DNA of 64,000 bases, taken from assembly GCF_030689305.1 (NCBI RefSeq), contig NZ_JAUYVM010000010.1:124001-188000 (forward strand). The letters run 5' to 3'. Made by a program: the position numbers and the translations under genes. The notes beneath the pieces were generated by a model. That model saw nothing but the letters and a program-made list of their open reading frames with translations, did not search any database and was not told where the DNA came from. Positions within the stretch are counted from its first letter, which is position 1. The number at the start of each line of letters is the position of its first letter. This DNA is from Vibrio penaeicida. GTDB lineage: Bacteria; Pseudomonadota; Gammaproteobacteria; Enterobacterales; Vibrionaceae. Of this stretch, positions 9,396-18,208 are shown in pieces.

Positions 9396-10352
9396 ATGAA
9401 ACAATTGCATGAGTCGGTCAATACGTTGGGGCAAGATCTACAGCGGAGATATGGTGAGAAAGTTCATAAACTGACGTTGCATGGTGGATTTAATTGCCCA
9501 AACCGAGATGGAACGATTGGTCGAGGAGGCTGCACTTTTTGCAATGTCGCTTCGTTTGCTGATGAGCAAGCTCAAGTGAAGAGCATTAAAGAGCAACTTG
9601 TAGACAGAGCGGGTGAAATAAGCCGCGCTAAAAAGTACTTGGCCTATTTTCAGGCCTACACCAGCACGTACGCTGAAGTGCAAGTGTTACGCAGTATGTA
9701 TGAAGAAGCGCTGGAACAAGCGGATATTGTGGGTTTGTGTGTTGGCACTCGACCGGACTGCGTGCCAGATACTGTGCTGGAATTACTAACCGAATACTTG
9801 AGTAAAGGGTATGAAATCTGGCTGGAATTGGGGTTGCAGACAGCAAACAACAATACGCTGAAACGGATAAATCGAGGGCATGATTTTGAGTGCTACTCGC
9901 GCATTACTCAAAAAGCACGACAGTTGGGCATCAAAGTGTGTACTCATCTTATTGTCGGGCTACCAGGAGAGAGCAAGCCGGATTGTATTGAGACTATAAA
10001 CAAAGTTGTCGATGTGGGCACCGATGGTATTAAGCTTCACCCTCTGCATATTGTAGACGGAAGTATCATGGCTAAAAGTTGGCAGGCAGGTAGGCTCGTT
10101 GCGCCAGAGCTTGAATGGTATGTGGATATTGCGTCTGAGATGATTCGTCGGACACCGCCTGAGGCTGTTTATCATCGAGTTTCTGCGACTGCGAGAAGAC
10201 CAACTTTGCTAGCACCAATGTGGTGTGAACAGCGATGGCTGGCGATGACTGAAATTGGACGTAATCTGGATAAACTAGGTGCACAAGGAAGTTTACTTAA
10301 CCAACCCTATGAATTTGTTGATCCCAAACGGTTAGTTGAACAATTCATTTAA
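9396..10352 (+). CDS. yhcC: TIGR01212-type radical SAM protein YhcC
   Basis: 318-aa radical SAM protein of unknown substrate. The N-terminus carries the cluster cysteines in the context CPNRDGTIGRGGCTFCN, which is typical of this family, where the first Cys is widely spaced from the CxxC-like pair. Conserved segments AYFQAYTSTYAEVQVLRSMY, GTRPDCVPD and LELGLQTAN closely follow E. coli YhcC as I remember it. In E. coli it also sits between gltB and arcB, so the neighbourhood is conserved. The ATG at 9396 gives the usual length, although the Shine-Dalgarno (AGAGG) is farther away than ideal. Confidence 0.93.
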   Translation: MKQLHESVNTLGQDLQRRYGEKVHKLTLHGGFNCPNRDGTIGRGGCTFCNVASFADEQAQVKSIKEQLVDRAGEISRAKKYLAYFQAYTSTYAEVQVLRSMYEEALEQADIVGLCVGTRPDCVPDTVLELLTEYLSKGYEIWLELGLQTANNNTLKRINRGHDFECYSRITQKARQLGIKVCTHLIVGLPGESKPDCIETINKVVDVGTDGIKLHPLHIVDGSIMAKSWQAGRLVAPELEWYVDIASEMIRRTPPEAVYHRVSATARRPTLLAPMWCEQRWLAMTEIGRNLDKLGAQGSLLNQPYEFVDPKRLVEQFI

Positions 10353-10409
10353 GCGCTCATTCTCCTATTTGTGTACAATCTGGACGGGCAATCAAGAGCG
10401 ACGATCACG

Positions 10410-12143
10410 ATGGAAGAATTTATTCACTGGCTTTGGGATAACACCCACGGGTTTGGTATCGATATTTTCGCGATATTGGTGGGATCCAGCCTGGCAATTG
10501 GTGCGAAGTTGTATTTTCAAAGGCAACTCAACGAGCTGATTCAAAGTACCCCAACAGCCATGATTGCCATAGACGCTCATAGTGGCAAGCTGCTTGATGC
10601 GAATACGGAAGCTCTTCAACTTTTGGCCATTAGGCGAGTAGGGGAGCAATACCTTTTCCCTAATTCGGTTTCTTCAACCGACTTACTCCATCTATTGAAT
10701 GAAGCGTTTGATGACCAGCGCAAGAATCTATCCTATCGATTTTCTGTTTCACAGCATCATGAAGTGAACACCACCTTATCGGGACGAAAAACAGCTTACT
10801 TAGGGAAGAAAGCTTGGATTTTGTACTTAACACCTTATCAATCGACCGAAAGTGAGCTTGATGAAAAGCAGCAAGATTTACTGATTTCAAAGCGGGTCTT
10901 GGACTCCATTTCGCAGCCAGTTTTTTATACAGATAAAAATGGGGAGCTGATCGGGAGCAATAGAGCGTTCGATCTTTTTTGGAAAGGAAGGTCAAGTGAA
11001 GGCACTAAAAGTGCGAAACAGCTGAGCCAGCAAAAGCACGGCCAGCAGCGCTGGACTACATCTTCAGATGGTCATGCTTGCTTGTTAGAGACTCATATTA
11101 AAATGCTAACCGATGAAAACGGCGATGTGATAGGCAGTATCGGCATTAGTCTAGATGTGACTGACTGGCATAACAGCCAGCAAATATTGCGCGATGAAAT
11201 GGAGCGCAGTAAAGACACTGAAATTGCCCTCGCACAGCGTGACACGATATTGCAATCGATTTTAGAAGCCAGCCCCGATCCGATTGGTTTATTCAACCAA
11301 AATCGAATTTATGAAGCCTGTAATCAGCCTTATGTTGAAGCTCTTGGGGTCGCAACACCTAATGATTTGATTGGTAAACGAGTGGAAGAGGTCGTTTCTC
11401 GCAAAGCTTACATGCGCTACAAAGACAGCGACGACAAAGTAATGCAGGAAGGCACCTCGCTACGCTATATCGATCGTATCGAACACAGTAATGGTGATGT
11501 TACTTGGTACGACGTAGTAAAAGCGCCCTATCGGAACCCGGCATCAGGTACAAACGGTGTTTTGGTCATGGCGCGAGATGTATCTGAACGATTTATCGTG
11601 GAAGAGCAACTCGAAAAGGCGAATCGTGAACTGGAGAAACTGAGCTTCATTGACGGCTTAACAAAAGTCGCGAATCGCCGACGCTTCGATGAGCAGCTAG
11701 AGTTGTTATGGCGTCTGCACGTTCGTCAGCACAAGCCCCTGACCGTCATGTTGTGCGACGTTGACCATTTTAAAGACTACAACGACAACTATGGTCACCA
11801 AAAAGGGGACTCTGCGCTTATTGCTCTTGCGTCGACTTTCGAGAAGGTACTCTCTCGATCTTCTGATTGTGTTGCGCGATATGGTGGAGAAGAGTTTGCC
11901 TTTATTTTGCCCGACACAACATCGGAAGGGGCGAGGCGAGTAGCAGAAAATATTCATCAATACGTTCATGATTTGAATATTGTTCATGAACACTCCGGTG
12001 TCGCTGACCGCATTACTTTAAGCATCGGCATTGTGTCATACATTCCGGCGATATCAGAAGTGCCTAGCCAATTGGTGGCTATGGCGGACCAAGCGTTATA
12101 CAAAGCCAAACAGAAGGGACGAAATCAGTCTCAATTTGTTTGA
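10410..12143 (+). CDS. membrane-anchored PAS-PAS-PAS-GGDEF diguanylate cyclase
   Basis: Probable c-di-GMP synthase. An N-terminal hydrophobic segment (GIDIFAILVGSSLAIGAKLY) anchors it. Three PAS-like regions follow (about residues 40-140, 165-255 and 280-395) and then a GGDEF domain. The active site is GGEEF, and an RSSD motif sits five residues upstream, matching the RxxD product-inhibition site, so it should be active and feedback-inhibited. The ATG at 10410 lacks a good ribosome site. An in-frame GTG at 10371 would add 13 residues and is equally weak. It lies between yhcC and arcB, suggesting a link to respiratory or redox sensing, but the ligand of the PAS domains is unknown. Confidence 0.92.
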   Translation: MEEFIHWLWDNTHGFGIDIFAILVGSSLAIGAKLYFQRQLNELIQSTPTAMIAIDAHSGKLLDANTEALQLLAIRRVGEQYLFPNSVSSTDLLHLLNEAFDDQRKNLSYRFSVSQHHEVNTTLSGRKTAYLGKKAWILYLTPYQSTESELDEKQQDLLISKRVLDSISQPVFYTDKNGELIGSNRAFDLFWKGRSSEGTKSAKQLSQQKHGQQRWTTSSDGHACLLETHIKMLTDENGDVIGSIGISLDVTDWHNSQQILRDEMERSKDTEIALAQRDTILQSILEASPDPIGLFNQNRIYEACNQPYVEALGVATPNDLIGKRVEEVVSRKAYMRYKDSDDKVMQEGTSLRYIDRIEHSNGDVTWYDVVKAPYRNPASGTNGVLVMARDVSERFIVEEQLEKANRELEKLSFIDGLTKVANRRRFDEQLELLWRLHVRQHKPLTVMLCDVDHFKDYNDNYGHQKGDSALIALASTFEKVLSRSSDCVARYGGEEFAFILPDTTSEGARRVAENIHQYVHDLNIVHEHSGVADRITLSIGIVSYIPAISEVPSQLVAMADQALYKAKQKGRNQSQFV

Positions 12144-12251
12144 ATTCATTGTTTTAACGTGGATGTGAAGCATCAATAAGAATCTTTTTTTGGCTACCGT
12201 TACAATACGGATTTCCGTCACGCTGCCACTCTCATTTTATACGGAGCTTTC

Positions 12252-14609
12252 ATGAAGCCGATGAAAAACTTGGCGCAATACTATGTCGACTTGTTGGTCA
12301 AATTAGGGATTGTGCGTTTCTCCATTCTTTTGGCATTAGCCTTAGTTGCTCTAGCGGTATTTGTTCAAGTAGGAATTACGCTTGCCTTGCAAGGTACTGT
12401 CGACAATATCGATATTGTTCGCTCCGTTTTCTTTGGCTTGGTGATCACACCATGGGCGGTCTACTTCCTTTCTGTGGTGGTGGATCAACTGGAAGAGTCA
12501 CGTCAGCGCCTTTCCAAGTTAGTATCCAAACTTAAAGATATGCGATCGCGCGATCAGGAACTGAATCAACAGCTGCAAGAAAACATCTTGCAGCTCAACC
12601 TAGAAATTGAAGAAAGACAAAAAGTCGAAGTCGCGCGCGAGCAATTGCTCACTGATATGGAAAACGAAGTCTTCCAAAGAGAAAAAGCGCAAGTGGAATT
12701 GGCGGAAAGAACGGCGTTACTTCGTTCCTTTATTGATGCATCTCCCGACTTGATTTATTACCGCAACGCCAAAGGGGAGTTCTCTGGCTGTAACCGCGCA
12801 ATGGAAGATCTAACAGGCAAGCGCGAACACGATCTGGTGGGCTTGACGCCTTGGGACGTATACAGCAAGGAAGTCGCACAGCAAGTTGTGGAAACCGACG
12901 AGCAAGTTTTTTCGCACAACAACTCACTCACTTACGAGCAGTGGCTGGAATACCCCGATGGCAAAAAAGCGTATTTTGAATTACGAAAGGTGCCGTTTTA
13001 CAGCAAAGAGGGCAAGCACCTTGGCTTGGTTGGATTTGGTCGTGATATCACTGAGCGGAAAAAATACCAAGATGCGCTAGAAAAAGCGAGTCAGGACAAA
13101 ACCACTTTTATTTCGACAATAAGCCATGAACTGCGTACACCGCTGAACGGTATTGTTGGTTTAAGCCGAATGCTGCTGGATACCAAGCTTTCTCAAGAGC
13201 AGCGCCAATACATGCAAACTATCAATGTGTCTGCGGTCAGTCTGGGCAACATATTCAATGACATCATTGATATGGATAAGTTTGATCGTCGCAAATTGGA
13301 GCTGTTCCCCAAACCTTTGGACTTTACCGAGTTCGTTTTAGAAATCGAAAGCCTGTCGAGCTTGATGGCAGAACAGAAAGGGCTTCGTTTCGATTTGGAA
13401 AGGCTAACGGAATTACCGTCGGGCATCGATGTGGATGCCACTCGCCTTCGCCAAGTACTGTGGAACTTAATCAGCAACGCCATGAAATTCACGAAAGAAG
13501 GCGGCGTGGTGATGAGTGTGAGTGCCGAAATATTCACTGATCAGGCTGAGATTGTTATCGAAATCGAAGATACAGGTATAGGTATTCCTGAAGCGGAACT
13601 AGAGAAAATCTTTGCGATGTATTACCAAGTGAAATCGGGCAAAGACAACTTACATGCTGTTGGAACAGGCATTGGTTTAGCGGTTTCTCATCAATTAATT
13701 AACATGATGGGAGGCGATATTGTTGCATCAAGTGAGGAAGGGTTTGGAAGCACCTTTACCGTTACGTTAAAAGCACCGTTAGTCGAGATAGACCCTCAAG
13801 AGTCAGTTGTTGCGCCAAGTCCCGATCGCCATTTACGAATCTTCATGGTCGAAGATATCGAGCTGAATGTTACCGTCGCTCGTTCATTACTTGAAAGCCT
13901 TGGGCACAGCGTAGTAGTTGCAATGACGGGTGAAGAAGCGATCGCTTTGTTTAAGCCAAGCGACTTTGATTTGGTTTTGTTGGATATTCAATTACCGGAC
14001 ATGACTGGGTTTGATGTAGCGGCATACTTCAGAGATCACTATGAACACCTTCCACCACTTGTCGCCCTTACTGCCAACGTGTTGAAGGATAAAGATGAGT
14101 ATTTCCAGAACGGGATGGATGAGGTGATCAGCAAGCCGTTGTCAGTGAAAGGCATCAAAAAAGCGCTGTCACTTTCTGATTTTTCTTCCAGTAATGTTGA
14201 AAACGAATGTAAAGAAGAACAAGAAGTTAGTACCCCTGCTGAAACACAGATAACGAATCAAATCTTAGATCTGGAAATGCTAGAATCCTACGTTGGAATA
14301 GTGGGGACAGGTCCAGTATTTGACAGTATTAAATTGTTTGAAGATATGATGCCGAGTTACATGGATGTATTGGATTCCAATATGACGGCGAAGGATCAGG
14401 CTGGCATTGTATCTGAAGCACATAAAATCAAAGGGGCAGCGGGCTCCATTGGCTTAAAACACATTCAAAGTGTGGCACAAAAAGCGCAATCACCAGAGCT
14501 GGCAGCATGGTGGGAAAATATACACGATTGGGTAGAAGAGATTCGCAATGGCTATCAACCCGATATCGATATTCTTAAAGCGTGGCTAGAAAACGAAAAA
14601 GGAAAATAA
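12252..14609 (+). CDS. arcB: aerobic respiration control hybrid sensor kinase ArcB
   Basis: 785-aa tripartite kinase that phosphorylates ArcA when quinones are reduced. Two membrane segments (about 22-45 and 58-80) are followed by a coiled coil and a PAS domain (about 155-270). Then come HisKA with His292 (STISHELRTPLNG), HATPase (DTGIGIP, GTGIGLAVS), a receiver with Asp578 (VLLDIQLPDM) and an HPt domain with His724 (EAHKIKGAAGS). Cys180, one of two redox cysteines known in E. coli ArcB, is present. The position of the second (241) is Tyr (KAYFELRK). Start supported by GGAG 6 nt upstream. Its partner arcA lies 0.5 kb away on the opposite strand. Confidence 0.97.
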   Translation: MKPMKNLAQYYVDLLVKLGIVRFSILLALALVALAVFVQVGITLALQGTVDNIDIVRSVFFGLVITPWAVYFLSVVVDQLEESRQRLSKLVSKLKDMRSRDQELNQQLQENILQLNLEIEERQKVEVAREQLLTDMENEVFQREKAQVELAERTALLRSFIDASPDLIYYRNAKGEFSGCNRAMEDLTGKREHDLVGLTPWDVYSKEVAQQVVETDEQVFSHNNSLTYEQWLEYPDGKKAYFELRKVPFYSKEGKHLGLVGFGRDITERKKYQDALEKASQDKTTFISTISHELRTPLNGIVGLSRMLLDTKLSQEQRQYMQTINVSAVSLGNIFNDIIDMDKFDRRKLELFPKPLDFTEFVLEIESLSSLMAEQKGLRFDLERLTELPSGIDVDATRLRQVLWNLISNAMKFTKEGGVVMSVSAEIFTDQAEIVIEIEDTGIGIPEAELEKIFAMYYQVKSGKDNLHAVGTGIGLAVSHQLINMMGGDIVASSEEGFGSTFTVTLKAPLVEIDPQESVVAPSPDRHLRIFMVEDIELNVTVARSLLESLGHSVVVAMTGEEAIALFKPSDFDLVLLDIQLPDMTGFDVAAYFRDHYEHLPPLVALTANVLKDKDEYFQNGMDEVISKPLSVKGIKKALSLSDFSSSNVENECKEEQEVSTPAETQITNQILDLEMLESYVGIVGTGPVFDSIKLFEDMMPSYMDVLDSNMTAKDQAGIVSEAHKIKGAAGSIGLKHIQSVAQKAQSPELAAWWENIHDWVEEIRNGYQPDIDILKAWLENEKGK

Positions 14610-14610
14610 A

Positions 14611-15069
14611 ATGAAAAAGCTTGCCTTAATGGCGGTATTGGCTGTGGCTGGGTGTGCACAACAAGATAGAGATGCTAATCAAGTGCCTTGGGAAAAAAGC
14701 ACTGCGCAAGAGACCATTGCTGGCGCAACCGTGCGAATGACGGTGAACCTCTGGTTAAACAAAATGCCGGGTATTGATGGTGAACAAGGCCTATTGCTTC
14801 ACGGATCTCTTTATCTAGAAGGGCGTGAAGATTTACCTGCAGATTTGGATGCGAGTGCTCTGATCATAAAGCAGGGCGATTTAGTGCAATGGGTCGCGTT
14901 GGAAAGCATTGACGTACGCAACCATAGTGGCAACCGTTGGGAAGTCGCATTTAGCACGGATATGCCATTGAGTGACATTGAGAGTGTGGATGTTGGGTTG
15001 CAGCTGGCTGATACAGAAAACACGTACTGGCTGACGCAAGAAAAAGTGAAAGTGGACAGCGTTTACTAA
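14611..15069 (+). CDS. small putative lipoprotein downstream of arcB
   Basis: 152 aa, function unknown. The N-terminus MKKLALMAVLAVAGCAQQD is a lipoprotein signal with lipobox VAGC (Cys at 15). The residue after Cys is Ala, so outer-membrane sorting is expected. The remainder looks like a beta-rich soluble domain with no motif I recognise. It begins 1 bp after the arcB stop, so it is co-transcribed and probably translationally coupled. A periplasmic accessory role is possible but not shown. Confidence 0.85.
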   Translation: MKKLALMAVLAVAGCAQQDRDANQVPWEKSTAQETIAGATVRMTVNLWLNKMPGIDGEQGLLLHGSLYLEGREDLPADLDASALIIKQGDLVQWVALESIDVRNHSGNRWEVAFSTDMPLSDIESVDVGLQLADTENTYWLTQEKVKVDSVY

Positions 15070-15087
15070 AAGATAGAACGCGCATAC

Positions 15088-15117
15088 AAAAAAAGCCGAT
15101 GGATTCATCGGCTTTTT
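15088..15117. terminator. bidirectional terminator between arcB unit and arcA
   Basis: Stem AAAAGCCGATG / CATCGGCTTTT with loop GATT, flanked by A-run and T-run. It serves the two convergent units. Confidence 0.9.
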
Positions 15118-15134
15118 ACTATGAGCACGTTGGC

Positions 15135-15851
15135 TTACTCGTCTAAATCACCACAAAAGCGGTAACCCTCACCGTGGATGGTGGCGATGATTTCTGGTGT
15201 GTCTGCAACCGATTCAAAATGCTTACGAATACGGCGAATGGTGACATCCACTGTACGATCGTGTGGCTTAAGCTCGCGTCCGGTCATCTTCTTCAGAAGG
15301 TCGGCACGTGTTTGAATCTTGCCTGGGTTTTCACAGAAGTGAAGCAAAGCACGGAATTCAGAACGAGGAAGCTTATAGCTGTCACCAGAAGGGCTCACAA
15401 GAGAGCGGCTGTTGATGTCTAATTCCCAACCATTAAATTCATACTTTTCAACACTACGTTTTTCTTCTTGAACAACGCCATTCGTCATAGAACGATTAAG
15501 AAGATTACGAGCACGAATAGTTAATTCACGAGGGTTAAATGGCTTGGTGATATAGTCATCTGCACCAATCTCTAGACCTAGGATCTTATCTACTTCGTTA
15601 TCACGACCGGTCAGGAACATGAGTGCTACATTTGCTTGCTCGCGGAGTTCGCGCGCCAGCAACAGACCATTTTTACCTGGTAGGTTGATATCCATGATAA
15701 CCAGGTTAACTTGGTTATCAGCAAGTACACGATGCATTTCTTCACCATCACTTGCTTCGTAGACAGCATATCCCTCTGCTTCGAAAATGCTTTTCAGCGT
15801 ATTGCGGGTTACTTGCTCATCTTCAACGATGAGAATCTGCGGGGTTTGCAT
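15135..15851 (-). CDS. arcA: two-component response regulator ArcA
   Basis: 238 aa, the standard ArcA length. The receiver domain has Asp54 (LVIMDINLPGKNG) and Lys in the ITKPFNPREL segment. The C-terminal winged-helix DNA-binding domain ends HGEGYRFCGDLDE. When phosphorylated by ArcB it represses aerobic and activates microaerobic genes. The upstream region is long, and a perfect FNR box lies about 260 bp before the start, as expected if arcA has a distal anaerobic promoter. Convergent with the arcB operon. Confidence 0.98.
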   Translation of the reverse strand: MQTPQILIVEDEQVTRNTLKSIFEAEGYAVYEASDGEEMHRVLADNQVNLVIMDINLPGKNGLLLARELREQANVALMFLTGRDNEVDKILGLEIGADDYITKPFNPRELTIRARNLLNRSMTNGVVQEEKRSVEKYEFNGWELDINSRSLVSPSGDSYKLPRSEFRALLHFCENPGKIQTRADLLKKMTGRELKPHDRTVDVTIRRIRKHFESVADTPEIIATIHGEGYRFCGDLDE

Positions 15852-16109
15852 TGGCGGTACCTAAATTGTAACTAAAACTGTGCTAATAGAATAAATTCTA
15901 GGCAGAAAAATAACATACAGGTAAAGTGTTCTTGATAATAAACGATACTACGCAAAAAAACACCACCTTCACACGGTACGCCGTCCTTGGAAGTCTGATT
16001 TTGTAAGACTAAATCCTATGTCATGCTTGCTTTCTGCCATTTGCTGAACTGGATTTTATATTGTTAACAGCTTGCTAACAACGCCCAAATTCCAATTCCA
16101 TTCACTTTG

Positions 16110-16123
16110 TTGATTTATATCAA
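16110..16123. promoter_or_regulatory. FNR box between arcA and the DUF3293 gene
   Basis: TTGAT-TTAT-ATCAA matches the FNR consensus TTGATNNNNATCAA perfectly. It could activate a distal arcA promoter on the minus strand or the gene starting at 16179, 55 bp away. Confidence 0.7.
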
Positions 16124-16178
16124 TAGAAGAAAACTAACAAGAATAGATAGTAAATGTATATAAAAAGTTGAAATTTTT

Positions 16179-16571
16179 ATGCAGATTGATAGCACTCTCA
16201 AACAAGCTTATGTGGAAACATTTTTTTACATAGACCAAACAATCAGTTTTTCCAGTTTTTGCGTAATAACTGCTTGTAATCCAAGAAGTATAATACTGAA
16301 CGATGAAGAAAATCTGCGAAGAAATTCACAGTTAGAGTCGCTGTTACAACTCAATAAAACGTTACGTTTGTTGGCTGGCGACATCAATTTGGAGTGGAGC
16401 GAAGCCAGCTATGCTGTAGAAATATCACTACAAAATGGTTTGAATTTAGCAAAAGCGTTTGACCAAAATGCCATCTATTACGTGGAATCTGGTGAGCTGT
16501 ATTTAGCATTTGTTACCGGAGAGATAGAAAAGATAGGTAAATTTGAAAGCAAGGTAAAACCGATGAATTAG
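16179..16571 (+). CDS. DUF3293-like protein
   Basis: 130 aa, unknown function. The segment FCVITACNPRS followed by a Leu-rich helix (QLESLLQLNKTLRLL) fits the DUF3293 family as I recall it. The C-terminal part (ESGELYLAFVTGE) has the family's strand pattern. There is no good ribosome site before the ATG, and no signal peptide or clear membrane segment. It stands between arcA and an RraA-like gene; no functional link is evident. Confidence 0.7.
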   Translation: MQIDSTLKQAYVETFFYIDQTISFSSFCVITACNPRSIILNDEENLRRNSQLESLLQLNKTLRLLAGDINLEWSEASYAVEISLQNGLNLAKAFDQNAIYYVESGELYLAFVTGEIEKIGKFESKVKPMN

Positions 16572-16705
16572 CGGTTGTATACCTTAGGAAAATGGATAAG
16601 TAACTTGTGGCGAACTTTATCTACCTATGGATTTTAATGCTTCAGGTGGCATAAGGAGAACCACAGTTTATAGTTAAATAAGCAGGAATATTTCAAGGAG
16701 GATTC

Positions 16706-17191
16706 ATGAAAGACTTACTGCCTGATCTATGTGATCAGTATGAAGACCAATTAACCTTACTCGACTTACCTTTACAAAACTTTGGGCAAAGAGCTGCGTT
16801 TTGGGGGGAGATAGTCACCGTGCGTTGTTTTCACGACAATTCCAAAGTGAAAGAAATGCTAAAAGAGAATGGAAAAGGAAAAGTATTGGTTGTCGATGGT
16901 AACGGTTCAAGTGAACGCGCTCTAATGGGTGACCAAGTTGCATTAACCGCTCTAAACAATCAATGGGAGGGAGTCGTGATTTGGGGGGCGGTTCGAGATG
17001 TTGGGGCGTTATCCGAAATAGACTTAGGCGTGAAAGCGTTAACTTCCTGCCCTTTCAAAACAGAGAAAAGAGACATAGGTGAAACTCAGGTTGGTCTAAC
17101 TATTCAAGGACAAATGATCCAGCCAGGGGATTACCTGTATTCCGATTGGAATGGGATTGTCATTTCTAAAGAAGAGTTGAAAGTGAGCTAA
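16706..17191 (+). CDS. RraA-family protein
   Basis: 161 aa, about the length of E. coli RraA, the inhibitor that binds RNase E. The core motif is conserved: VVDGNGSSERALMGDQ, GVVIWGAVRDVGALSE, GVKALTSCP and PGDYLYSDWNGIVIS. The Arg-Asp of the aldolase subfamily is present. The acidic residue expected a few positions later is replaced (RDVGAL), so aldolase activity is doubtful. Vibrios are known to carry two RraA paralogues, and this is probably one of them. Start supported by AAGGAGG 7 nt upstream. Confidence 0.85.
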   Translation: MKDLLPDLCDQYEDQLTLLDLPLQNFGQRAAFWGEIVTVRCFHDNSKVKEMLKENGKGKVLVVDGNGSSERALMGDQVALTALNNQWEGVVIWGAVRDVGALSEIDLGVKALTSCPFKTEKRDIGETQVGLTIQGQMIQPGDYLYSDWNGIVISKEELKVS

Positions 17192-17217
17192 CAGGCTCAG
17201 AATGGTTGGAGTTGGAT

Positions 17218-17691
17218 TTAGAAGCGGAAGCCTAAGCCAACTTCAACACCACCTTTTTGAAGCTCTTCATAATCTAAGGTCGCGTGGATATCTAAATTTT
17301 CAGATAATTTTAATCGGCTAGACAGCTCAGCCGAAATCAGCTTTTCTTGTGGGTTGCTGCTGTTATCTTCGTAGGATTTTGAAGCTCTAAGGCTACTGTT
17401 TACTGAAAAAGATTCATTAAACGTGTAGTTCACACCACTTAAAAAACCGTTATATCGAGGTGATTCTGAGTTTGTGATACTCGCACCAACATACAAGTCA
17501 ACAGAATCAAATAGATTGTAGGAATAGCCACTGTCTATTTGCCAACTATCAAACTGGGTGTTTGGTTGGGATTGACTCGATATAAACCAGCTGTGTGAAG
17601 ATGGCTTCTCTGGGTTTAACAGCGGTAGGCTTTCAGCAAAAGAAGTTGCAGGAATAGCGAGCAGGCTCATAACGAGAAATAGTTTCTTCAT
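17218..17691 (-). CDS. small secreted/outer-membrane beta-barrel-like protein
   Basis: 157 aa with signal peptide MKKLFLVMSLLAIPATSFA, cleaved before ESLP. The mature part alternates polar and hydrophobic residues in repeated strands and ends in GLGFRF, with the terminal Phe typical of proteins inserted by the BAM machinery. Its size suits an 8-strand barrel, although a periplasmic beta-sandwich is possible. Start supported by AAGGAGG 7 nt upstream. Function unknown. Confidence 0.8.
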   Translation of the reverse strand: MKKLFLVMSLLAIPATSFAESLPLLNPEKPSSHSWFISSQSQPNTQFDSWQIDSGYSYNLFDSVDLYVGASITNSESPRYNGFLSGVNYTFNESFSVNSSLRASKSYEDNSSNPQEKLISAELSSRLKLSENLDIHATLDYEELQKGGVEVGLGFRF

Positions 17692-18049
17692 ATTTTGCCT
17701 CCTTGCTGAATAATCTACTTAGTGAATATAGCGTATCTGTAAAGCTACAACGATCTTTTTTTCGGGATTGATCATACTCTGGGATCATACTCACCTAAAC
17801 ACTGTATTTTGTCAAAGAATGATGATTCGCTTATATATACACAATTTTTATCATAACTGAGCGAGGATTCAGGGTTGGCTCAAATAATAAGTTGATTATT
17901 AATATTTTTGTCGCGCAATCTGCTAAGTCTCACCTTTCATTGAGTCGAGTAAAAAGCAAAAAAAATAATCTTTTCATTGACTCCGTTACAGAAAATCGGT
18001 AAACGTAAATGTAAGCAAACACACGTACACAATAAGATAAAATATATTC
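17692..18049. other. thr operon upstream region
   Basis: No gene. It contains a perfect 10-bp direct repeat GATCATACTC (17770-17779 and 17783-17792; 13-bp period). It also has two near-identical 12-mers, TTTCATTGAGTC and TTTCATTGACTC, about 37 bp apart. A -35-like TTGACT lies at 17977-17982, with a weak -10 about 17 bp later, which would start the transcript some 40 nt before thrL. Confidence 0.4.
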
Positions 18050-18121
18050 ATGCTTAATCACCGCTCAATAGTGACTACCACCATTATTATTACCGACATT
18101 CGAATTGTTGGGGCGGGCTGA
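18050..18121 (+). CDS. thrL: thr operon leader peptide
   Basis: 23-codon ORF reading MLNHRSIVTTTIIITDIRI then VGAG and a stop. It has a run of threonine and isoleucine codons (four of each in eight codons), the regulatory amino acids of this operon. Its stop is 23 nt before the attenuator stem. Ribosome stalling at the Thr/Ile codons would favour antitermination. Confidence 0.93.
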   Translation: MLNHRSIVTTTIIITDIRIVGAG

Positions 18122-18144
18122 TAAGCGAAAGAAATTTCAAAAAA

Positions 18145-18178
18145 AGGCCTGTATCCCACGAGATACAGGCCTTTTTTT
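18145..18178 (+). terminator. thr attenuator (Rho-independent)
   Basis: Perfect 11-bp stem AGGCCTGTATC / GATACAGGCCT with a 6-nt loop and T-run, between thrL and thrA. Confidence 0.95.
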
Positions 18179-18208
18179 ATGCAGGTTTAAAATATACCGG
18201 AGGAAGGG

